This document shows positions 50,485 to 57,443 of a stretch of 64,000 nt of DNA, piece after piece. The position numbers were made by a program, and so were the translations under genes. The notes beneath the pieces were generated by a model that searched no databases, was not told the origin of the DNA, and was given only the letters and a program-made list of their open reading frames with translations. Source of the stretch: Deltaproteobacteria bacterium (lineage in GTDB: Bacteria; Desulfobacterota; Desulfobulbia; Desulfobulbales; Desulfurivibrionaceae). The stretch covers positions 1 to 64,000 of the forward strand of contig JAJZRO010000006.1 in NCBI GenBank assembly GCA_021802645.1, written 5' to 3'. Within the stretch, counting starts at the first letter, position 1. Every line of letters begins with the position of its first letter.

Positions 50485-50685
50485 TCTCTGGCTTTCGGCT
50501 GCCGGCAAGGGAGCCGAAAGCCCGCCATCGAGAAGGCAACAACGGCCAAACGTGTTCCGGTCGCCACATGTTGGTGGCCAACGGCGAGGGGGGAACACGG
50601 CAGGCGGTTGCCGAATATCGGCCAGTTTTGCCGCGTCGGCCGCAGACGCGGGTGCGACAGGCAATACACGCAAGGAGAAATAGGT

Positions 50686-52518
50686 ATGGAAACCCTCGCC
50701 CCAGACAATTTTTCTCGGGAAACCATCATCCAACTGTTGGATAACAACGGCCTGACCAGTTGGTTCCAGCCGATCTTCAACCGTCGTACCGGCGCGGTGT
50801 TCGGTTACGAGGCCCTGGCCAGGCTGCGCGACCCCGGCGGTCGCGCAGCCGATATTGCCGCCCTGTTCCAGAAGGCCCAGGCCGAAGGGCTTGTTTCTTC
50901 CCTCGACATGCTGTGTCGGGAAAACGCCTTCTGTCGTGCGGTCGAACTTGGCCTGGCCGAGGTACCTGCCTATCTGTACGTGAATATCTGCCCGGCGACC
51001 CTCATGCATCCGGAGCACCGGGGCGGGCTGACGGATCGACTCGCCGAGGAATGCGGCATCGCCAAGGAGCGGATCATTCTGGAGTTGACCGAGCAGGAGG
51101 CGATCCGCAACTACGATCTCTTCAAGCGCTCGGTGGAGCACTACCGGGACCGTGGCTACAAGATCGCCATCGACGATTTCGGCGCCGGCTACGGCGGGCT
51201 CAAGATGCTCTCCATTATCCAGCCCGATTACGTCAAGGTGGACCGTCACTTCATCACCGGAATCGACCATGACTCCTTCAAGTATAATCTGGTGGATGCC
51301 ATTGCCACGGTCTGCCACAAGCTCGGCATCACCGTGATCGCGGAAGGCATCGAGCGGCCGGAGGAGTTGGAGACGGTGGCGCGCTTTGACATCGATCTGC
51401 TTCAGGGATATCTGCTGGGGCGGCCGGCGCCGGAGTTGCTCCGGCAGGAGATGGCGCCGGTTGTCCGCGAGCGGGAGGCGGTGGCCGGCTGCGCCAACTC
51501 CCTGAAGCCTTGCGCCATCGGCAATACGGTCCGCTATGTGGAGCCTCTCGGCCCGGGCCAGTTGCTCATGGAGGCATTTCAGCGCTTCAAGGAAGACCCC
51601 GATCAGAATGGCCTGCCGGTGGTGGATGGTGGGCGGGTGCTGGGCATGTTGAGCCGGATGGACTTTCTGGAAAAGGAACTGGTGGGACCGTGCGGCTATG
51701 GCTTTGCCCTTTCCGCCCATCGGCGCATCCACGAGGTGCTGGGAGGGGAATATCTGCTGGTTGACGCGGCAACGCCGGTGGAGGAGGTGGTCCGGCGGGT
51801 GAAGGCCCGGCGGGGGCGGCACCTCTACGACGACATCTGCGTTGCCCAGCACGGCCGGTATCTCGGCACGGTGGCCATCGCCGCCCTGCTCGACGCCATC
51901 ACCCAGCGGAGTATCCAGCTGGCGCGCGGCTCCAACCCGCTCACCGGTCTGCCGGGCAACGAATTCATCCAGCGCACCATCACCAACCTCATCGAGCAGC
52001 GGGTGGATTTCGACGTGTGCTACATCGATATCGACGACTTCAAGCCGTACAACGACTACTACGGCTTCGAGAAGGGCGACCAGGTGCTCAAGCGGCTGGG
52101 GCAGCTCATTGTCGATATCGTGCAGCCCAACGAGAGCGATCGCTTCCGTTTTGTCGGCCATATCGGCGGTGACGACTTCATCGTCGTCACCCGTTCGCTC
52201 CTTTCCTACCCGGCCTGCCAGCGCATCGTCAGGGGATTCACTCAAATGCTGGCGGAGTTTCACGGGATGCCGGAGCTGGAACAGGGATATTACCTGGCCA
52301 CCGACCGCCAGGGACAACTGCGCAGGATTGCGCTGCTGTCGCTTTCCATTGGCATTGTCGGCACTGGCGAGTGTGTGGTGCAGTCCTACGGCGAACTGGC
52401 CTTTCTTGCCTCCGGGGTCAAGCGGGCCGCCAAGCAGGAAAAGGGATGCTCCATCGTGCGGAACCGGCGGGAGATTGCCCAATCGCCGGTGCTGCCCCAA
52501 GCCAACGAGGCGGCCTGA
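50686..52518 (+). CDS. EAL-CBS-GGDEF cyclic-di-GMP protein
   Basis: The ATG at 50686 (AAGGAGA upstream) gives 610 residues with no membrane helix. The EAL domain is N-terminal (about 1-255): YEALARL, the Asn in YVNICPATL, the Glu in LELTEQEA, DDFGAGYGG, the Lys in YVKVD, AEGIE and LQGYLLGRP, so phosphodiesterase activity is expected. A CBS-pair-like segment lies at about 280-405. The GGDEF domain (about 425-590) reads GGDDF at the active site and has no RxxD inhibitory site at the usual place; cyclase activity is uncertain. This order (EAL-CBS-GGDEF) is a known but less common one, with the CBS pair as the likely nucleotide sensor. Confidence 0.92.
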   Translation: METLAPDNFSRETIIQLLDNNGLTSWFQPIFNRRTGAVFGYEALARLRDPGGRAADIAALFQKAQAEGLVSSLDMLCRENAFCRAVELGLAEVPAYLYVNICPATLMHPEHRGGLTDRLAEECGIAKERIILELTEQEAIRNYDLFKRSVEHYRDRGYKIAIDDFGAGYGGLKMLSIIQPDYVKVDRHFITGIDHDSFKYNLVDAIATVCHKLGITVIAEGIERPEELETVARFDIDLLQGYLLGRPAPELLRQEMAPVVREREAVAGCANSLKPCAIGNTVRYVEPLGPGQLLMEAFQRFKEDPDQNGLPVVDGGRVLGMLSRMDFLEKELVGPCGYGFALSAHRRIHEVLGGEYLLVDAATPVEEVVRRVKARRGRHLYDDICVAQHGRYLGTVAIAALLDAITQRSIQLARGSNPLTGLPGNEFIQRTITNLIEQRVDFDVCYIDIDDFKPYNDYYGFEKGDQVLKRLGQLIVDIVQPNESDRFRFVGHIGGDDFIVVTRSLLSYPACQRIVRGFTQMLAEFHGMPELEQGYYLATDRQGQLRRIALLSLSIGIVGTGECVVQSYGELAFLASGVKRAAKQEKGCSIVRNRREIAQSPVLPQANEAA

Positions 52519-52582
52519 GGAGAAGGATGCGGGTGCGGGCTCCAGGCCGGGGGTCCATCGACAGAAAAGGAAAGGTAATCGA

Positions 52583-53014
52583 ATGATGACGGAGAGGGAA
52601 CAGGCCGCTGCAGTGGCGCGGCCGGGCAAGGTGCTCATCGTCGAGGACGACGAGTACATCGCCGAGTTGTTGCGCTACTGGTTCCAGCGGGCTGGTTTCG
52701 TGACCCGCATCGTCGGGGATGGCCTGGCGGCGTGTAGCCTGGTGGAAGGGGAACGGCCGGACGCCATCCTGCTCGATCTCATGCTGCCGGGACTCGACGG
52801 CCGCGAGGTCTGCCGGCTGATCCGGCATCATCGCGACCCCGGCATCGCGGCCACTCCCATCATCATGCTCACCGCCCTGTCGGCGCCGGAGGAAAAGGCC
52901 GATGGGTTGCGACTGGGCGCCGATCTCTATCTCACCAAGCCTTATTCGGTGCGCGAAGTGCTGACGGCCGCCGCATCCCTGATGCGTCGGCAGGGCCTGC
53001 TGCTGGCAAATTAG
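52583..53014 (+). CDS. Receiver-only response regulator adjacent to phoR
   Basis: The ATG at 52583 (AAGGAAAGG upstream) gives 143 residues. The receiver has VEDDEY, the acceptor Asp in LLDLMLPG, LTAL and Lys in LTKPYS; there is no output domain, only a short helical C terminus. It shares 4 bp with the stop of the convergent PhoR-like gene, so the two genes point at each other and are not one operon. It lies 65 bp after the EAL-CBS-GGDEF gene and may modulate it or a distant kinase. Confidence 0.92.
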   Translation: MMTEREQAAAVARPGKVLIVEDDEYIAELLRYWFQRAGFVTRIVGDGLAACSLVEGERPDAILLDLMLPGLDGREVCRLIRHHRDPGIAATPIIMLTALSAPEEKADGLRLGADLYLTKPYSVREVLTAAASLMRRQGLLLAN

Positions 53015-54816
53015 GCCGGCGTGGTCGTCGGCGCCTGGCGCAGATGGATGGCGAAGGTGCTGCCCTTGCCGGGCGTACTGGTGAGGGTCACCCTGCCGCC
53101 ATGGGCCTGGACGATGTGCTTGACGATGGCCAGCCCCAGACCGGTACCGCCCGTACCGCTGCTGCGCGCCTTGTCCACCCGGAAGAAGCGTTCGAAGACG
53201 CGGGACTGATCGCGAGGCGCGATGCCAACCCCCTGATCCTCCACCGTCACCACTACCTCGTCGTCCGTTGCCGTGGCGAAGACCAGCACGTCGCTGTCTG
53301 GCGGGCTGTATTTGATCGCATTGTCGATGAGGTTGACCAGCGCCTGTTCGAACAGCGGCGGGTTCAGCCAGGCGGCCAAGGTGGGCGGGCATTCCTGGCG
53401 GATGCTGATTTTCTTGGCCGTGGCCGCGGGCAGACAGGTTTGGACCGCCCCGGCGATCGCCTCCCGGATCGGGTGATGGTCGAGGGTGATCTCGTGGCGT
53501 TCCGTTTCCTTTTCCAGCCGTGAGAGGGCGAGCAGATCCTCGACAATGGCGTGCAGTCGCTTGGCCTGCTGGTGGATGATGTTCAGGAAGCGGCGGGCGT
53601 TGTCAGGCTCCGTAAGCGCGCCATCGAGCAAGGTTTCGACAAAGCCGGCAATGGAGGTGATCGGCGTTTTCAACTCGTGGGAAACGTTGGCGACGAAATC
53701 GCGGCGCACCGTTTCCAGTCGCCGCAGGTTGGTGACGTCGCTCATGACGACGAGCGCCCCGGTCACCCGTTGCCCTTCTCCTTCCTTGAGCGGCACGCCG
53801 CAGAGATAGAAGGAACGGCTGTCGCCCTTGGCATCCGGCAGGGCAATCTCGCGTTCCTGGCGGGTTGCCGCGGCGAGCGTTGCTTTGATGAAGCGCTGGA
53901 GATCGAGGTTGCGCACTGCCTCCAGCGTGGGCCTTCCCTTGACCCGACGGGGATCGAGGCCGAGGAGGGCGAGGGCGGCGGGGTTGAAACTCTGGACGCG
54001 TTCCTCGGCATCCACCGTCAGCACCCCTTCCACCATGCTGCCGAAGACCGCCTCCAGTTCGTTGCGCTCCTGGCTGACCAGGGCGATTCGTTCCGTCAGT
54101 TGGCCGACCAGGTGATCGAGGGCCGCGGCGAGGGCAAGGATGCTGTCCGGGCCGGTCAAGCTCATGCTTTTGCGGGAGGGGGTACCGGTGGCGAGGTCCG
54201 TGGCCCATTGGCGCATCGCCTTGAGCGTCAGCTCCTGGTCGCGATGCAGGAACCAGGCGATTGTCGCGGCCACGGCAAAGAGCACCATGGCGACCACGAT
54301 GATTCCGTGTTGCTGCGCCCTTTGCCAGTGCGCCAACGCGGCGGCGGGTAAAGCGGTGCGGAGCACGCCGAGCAGTCTGGTTCCATCGTTGAGCGGCAGG
54401 GCGACATAGAACATTTCGGTGTTGAGCGTGTAGCTGTGGCGGTGGGAGGCGCCAACGCGGCCGGCAAGGGCGGCAATGACCTCCGGCCGGTCGCGGTGAT
54501 TTTCCATGTCGGCCGGTTTTTCGTGGGAATCCGCCAGGATGGTGCCGTCCGGGAGAATGATGGTGACCCTGGTGGCGGTATCGGAGGCGATGGCGGTGCA
54601 GAAGGTCTGGAGTCGCTTGTGGTCGCCGGCCTTGACCAGGGCGATGACCTCGCTTTGGGCGATGCGTCCTCGCGCCTCCAGATCCTTTTCCATCCTTGCC
54701 ACGGCCAGATGATCGTCGAGCGAGATGGCCGCGCCGGCCAGGACCGCGAGAACAAGGCCGATGAGGATCAGGTGGGTGGTGAAAGGGTGCCGGAGGATTG
54801 GGTAGGGGAGGCGCAT
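53011..54816 (-). CDS. PhoR-like membrane sensor histidine kinase
   Basis: A 601-residue kinase. Two transmembrane helices (about 15-35 and 172-192) bracket a periplasmic domain, followed by a short linker, a PAS domain (about 255-365, VFGSMVEGVLTVDAEERV), HisKA with the phospho-acceptor in FVANVSHELKTPI, and the ATPase domain with NLIDNAIKYS, DQGVGIA and GTGLGLAIVKH. This matches PhoR-type kinases, longer than E. coli PhoR. The PhoB-like gene lies about 6 kb away, as a split phoB-phoR pair. The ATG is in GCGC-ATG context with a weak site. Confidence 0.92.
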   Translation of the reverse strand: MRLPYPILRHPFTTHLILIGLVLAVLAGAAISLDDHLAVARMEKDLEARGRIAQSEVIALVKAGDHKRLQTFCTAIASDTATRVTIILPDGTILADSHEKPADMENHRDRPEVIAALAGRVGASHRHSYTLNTEMFYVALPLNDGTRLLGVLRTALPAAALAHWQRAQQHGIIVVAMVLFAVAATIAWFLHRDQELTLKAMRQWATDLATGTPSRKSMSLTGPDSILALAAALDHLVGQLTERIALVSQERNELEAVFGSMVEGVLTVDAEERVQSFNPAALALLGLDPRRVKGRPTLEAVRNLDLQRFIKATLAAATRQEREIALPDAKGDSRSFYLCGVPLKEGEGQRVTGALVVMSDVTNLRRLETVRRDFVANVSHELKTPITSIAGFVETLLDGALTEPDNARRFLNIIHQQAKRLHAIVEDLLALSRLEKETERHEITLDHHPIREAIAGAVQTCLPAATAKKISIRQECPPTLAAWLNPPLFEQALVNLIDNAIKYSPPDSDVLVFATATDDEVVVTVEDQGVGIAPRDQSRVFERFFRVDKARSSGTGGTGLGLAIVKHIVQAHGGRVTLTSTPGKGSTFAIHLRQAPTTTPA

Positions 54817-54923
54817 GGCCGTCGCGGTGGTAGAGGTTTCTGTCTATTAAACCTCAAAAACGCCCAAAGGACAAATGAAGAAAAGGAGAGGACTTTTGGC
54901 GGGGGTAAGAAAACGACAGATTA

Positions 54924-54945
54924 CTGCCCGTGAGCGGCCGGGCAG
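54924..54945 (-). terminator. Weak hairpin after the parA-like gene
   Basis: CTGCCCG (54924-54930) pairs with CGGGCAG (54939-54945) across an 8-nt loop. Reading leftward it is about 45 bp beyond the parA-like stop; the following TAATCTGTCGTTTTC has few T, so terminator strength is low. Confidence 0.35.
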
Positions 54946-54987
54946 TGCCGACAAATCCAGGAGGAGGCGCAGGCTCAGGAGGGAAGT

Positions 54988-55944
54988 TCAGGTAAACAGG
55001 TTCTGGTTGCCGGTGATCTTGCGGATCAGTTCGCGGTAGTCTTGGGCGCCGTTGGAACCCGGCGCGAACTCGTAAATCGTCTGGCCGTAGGCAGGCGCTT
55101 CGGAAAGACGAACGTTGTAGCGGATGGGTTCGCAAACCGCGGCGCCGTACAATTTTTTGAGTTGCTCGAGGAAATCGTCACCCTGTTTGACGCGGCTGTC
55201 GCGTAAGGTGGGCAGGATGTACTTGAGCGCCAGTCCCTTGCGGTATTTCTGGATCGCGGCGATGCTCTTGAGGAATTCGCCGAAACCTTGCAGTGACATG
55301 ATCTCCAGGGACACCGGAACGAGCAGTTCGTTGACATAGAAGAGGACGTTGACGGTGAGCGGGTCCCACCCCGGCGAGGTGTCCACCACCACGTAATCGT
55401 AGTCCGCCTCCAAGGGGGTGAGGGCGTCGGCCAGCGTCTGCTCGCCGCCGAAATCCTTGCGATCGATGATCCGCTTGAGTCCGGCCAGCCCCTTGCCGCC
55501 GGCCAACAGCCAGAGGTTCTTGCGGGCCTGGATCACCGCCTCGGCCGGGGTCAGTTCCTCGGCCACCAGTTCGGTGAGCCCGGCCTTCGGTTTCATGCCG
55601 AGCATGAAGGCCGATTGCCCCTGGGTATCGGTATCCACCAGCAGCACCCGGAAGCCGGCCATGGCAAGCCCGGCCGCCAGGTTTACCGAGGTGGTGGTCT
55701 TGCCGACCCCTCCTTTGCTGAGGGAGACCCCGATGCGGCGGACGTTGTCGTTTGTCTTGGCAACCTTGGGGGCCGCCGGCGCGGGGGTCGGTGCCGCCGG
55801 TGGCGGTGGTGCCGGTGCCGGACGGGGAAATTCGAGGGGGAATTGCTGGTTGCACCCCTGGCAACGGGCCATCTTGACGTTGGGCGGGATCCGCTTCTCG
55901 TCGATATTGTGCTGCTTTTTGCAATGGGGACAGATGATCAGCAT
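54988..55944 (-). CDS. ParA-family ATPase with N-terminal zinc ribbon
   Basis: From the ATG ending at 55944 (AAAAGGAAA upstream) the protein has 318 residues. Residues 1-35 form an MJ0042-type zinc finger (Cys5, Cys8, Cys28, Cys31), then a Pro/Ala-rich linker (about 40-62). The ParA/MinD ATPase follows with the deviant Walker A KGGVGKTT (77-84), the DTDTQGQS motif and VVVDTSPGWDPL. This zinc-ribbon fusion is unusual for ParA. It is the third gene of a PilZ / small DNA-binding-like / ParA operon, so it may position a c-di-GMP-linked complex rather than partition a chromosome. Confidence 0.88.
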   Translation of the reverse strand: MLIICPHCKKQHNIDEKRIPPNVKMARCQGCNQQFPLEFPRPAPAPPPPAAPTPAPAAPKVAKTNDNVRRIGVSLSKGGVGKTTTSVNLAAGLAMAGFRVLLVDTDTQGQSAFMLGMKPKAGLTELVAEELTPAEAVIQARKNLWLLAGGKGLAGLKRIIDRKDFGGEQTLADALTPLEADYDYVVVDTSPGWDPLTVNVLFYVNELLVPVSLEIMSLQGFGEFLKSIAAIQKYRKGLALKYILPTLRDSRVKQGDDFLEQLKKLYGAAVCEPIRYNVRLSEAPAYGQTIYEFAPGSNGAQDYRELIRKITGNQNLFT

Positions 55945-56017
55945 CTTTTGGTTTCCTTTTCGGGCGGCCCGGTGAGCGGAAAGGGCTGACGGGTGCTCAT
56001 CATGGCAATGGGGTTCC

Positions 56018-56404
56018 TCATCGTTTCTCAGCCCGGTCGAGCCCGCGGAAGAGCCATTGGTAGATTGCGCTCTTCTGGCCCTGTTTCTTGAAATCCTGCA
56101 ACACGATCCGGACGGCAAGTTCTACGAGCAGCGAGCGGGTGACGCGGGGGCGATCCTTTTCGGGGAGCATGTCGATGATGGTTTGGCGGGCGTCCTCCAG
56201 ATGATCGTAAACCGCTTCCCCGAGATAGTAGGTGGTCTTGATCTTGGTCAGTCGGAGATCCGCGCGCCATTCCGCTTGGTCATGCCCCGCCGCTTCGCCC
56301 TTCTTGCCGCGAATCATTTTTTCGATGGCCTTGGCCGCCTCGGCTGGCGGTTGCTCCCGGCCGTGCAGGAGGGCGCCGAGAATGTCGATTTTTCTGCTGC
56401 TCAT
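56018..56404 (-). CDS. Small putative DNA-binding partner of the ParA-like protein
   Basis: The ATG ending at 56404 gives 128 residues. The middle and C-terminal part (about 45-105) reads RLTKIKTTYYLGEAVYDHLEDAR then RVTRSLLVELAVRIVLQDF, a pattern of short strand and two helices that resembles a ribbon-helix-helix DNA-binding protein. No confident family name. It overlaps the PilZ gene by 4 bp and lies 73 bp before parA. A ParB-like or adaptor role to ParA is inference from context. Confidence 0.7.
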   Translation of the reverse strand: MSSRKIDILGALLHGREQPPAEAAKAIEKMIRGKKGEAAGHDQAEWRADLRLTKIKTTYYLGEAVYDHLEDARQTIIDMLPEKDRPRVTRSLLVELAVRIVLQDFKKQGQKSAIYQWLFRGLDRAEKR

Positions 56405-56817
56405 GCCGGCGGATGCGGAAAGAGGTCGCGGCGTTGGCGGAGGATGAAATCCTGGAGTTGTTGCGCCGCCGGCAGGGCGAGATCGACGAGTTCGATGCCG
56501 CAATGGAAGGCGTTGGCCTTGTCATCCTTCGTGACATGCCGGACCAGCCCCCGCAGCGCAAGGGTCTGGTTGCCGAGGGTCAGGAGGAGGTCGTGGGTCT
56601 GGCCAGGCACCAAAACCGTGCCTTCGGCCAGCAGGATGCCGATACCATGGCTGCCGATATCGACGAGGGCGTGGTGTTGGCCCGCGATCTGCACGGTAAT
56701 GTGGTCGGCGTCGGTGACTTGGCTGCGGAAGGAGTCGCGGGTGACGTCATCCGCGTCGGCCTGGCTCAATTCGGCCGGCGGTGCATCTTCCGGTGCGCCG
56801 TTTCTGGTGGGTGCCAT
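56401..56817 (-). CDS. PilZ-domain protein
   Basis: A 138-residue protein whose middle section matches PilZ. The Arg motif RxxxR is seen as RDSFR near residue 27, and the second motif reads DIGSHGIGI where DxSxxGxG is usual, so c-di-GMP binding is likely weaker or altered. The C-terminal 40 residues continue the beta-barrel pattern. It is the first gene of the operon, overlapping the small DNA-binding-like gene by 4 bp. In the c-di-GMP context of this region it may bring c-di-GMP signals to the ParA-like ATPase. Confidence 0.83.
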   Translation of the reverse strand: MAPTRNGAPEDAPPAELSQADADDVTRDSFRSQVTDADHITVQIAGQHHALVDIGSHGIGILLAEGTVLVPGQTHDLLLTLGNQTLALRGLVRHVTKDDKANAFHCGIELVDLALPAAQQLQDFILRQRRDLFPHPPA

Positions 56818-56965
56818 CCTCTCCTCCCGTTCGCTCCTGCAACAAGGCGACCGCCATGGGTGGCCGCCGCGGATTTCTTTCGATTATGGATTGGTATCGT
56901 TGACCCTGTCAAGGAGAAAGGCGCTGTAGAGCCGGGCGAACGGGTCAAAAAAGTCGCCGACGATA

Positions 56966-57238
56966 TCACAAGTCGTTCGGACCGGAGCGGTTGACCAATT
57001 CCTGAAGTCGCCTGCCGTAGCGGGCCGGGTCGAAGGCCTGGCCGGCGGCGAGGACCTGCAGGACTTCCTCGACCACCACATGGCCGATGAGGATGCGGGC
57101 CTCTTGGTCCGTCAAGCCTTGGGCGATGAGGCGTGCCAGGGTGAGGCGCATCTCCGGCGGGTCGTTGGCGGCAAGCTGCTGCTCGATCACGGCGTTGATC
57201 GCCTGTTGCAGGCGGGCGGTCTTTTGCGAGTCGCGCAT
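56966..57238 (-). CDS. Small conserved helical protein
   Basis: From the ATG ending at 57238 (AGAGGAG upstream) the protein has 90 residues, mostly helical, with EMRLTLARLIAQGLTDQEARILIGHVVVEEVLQVL near the centre. This GLT-x-QEA pattern is shared by small widespread proteins of no known function. It has no signal peptide or membrane segment. It is divergent from the receiver-PAS-GGDEF gene and stands apart from the PilZ operon by 148 bp that hold no clear feature. Confidence 0.72.
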   Translation of the reverse strand: MRDSQKTARLQQAINAVIEQQLAANDPPEMRLTLARLIAQGLTDQEARILIGHVVVEEVLQVLAAGQAFDPARYGRRLQELVNRSGPNDL

Positions 57239-57443
57239 GGAATTCTCCTCTTTGCTGCACCAACCATAGCGGCTTGGCCCTTTTTTGGCAACCCGGATAC
57301 ATCCCCCCGACAATCGCGGTTGGCGGGAAGGTGCCGGGGCGGGTATAGTGTCTTCATGCGTTGCCGGCCTGGTGCGATGAAGGCCATGATTGCCAGGCGC
57401 TGGCGCGGATTGGGGTACGCATTGTCTTGTCATCGAGGTGGCC

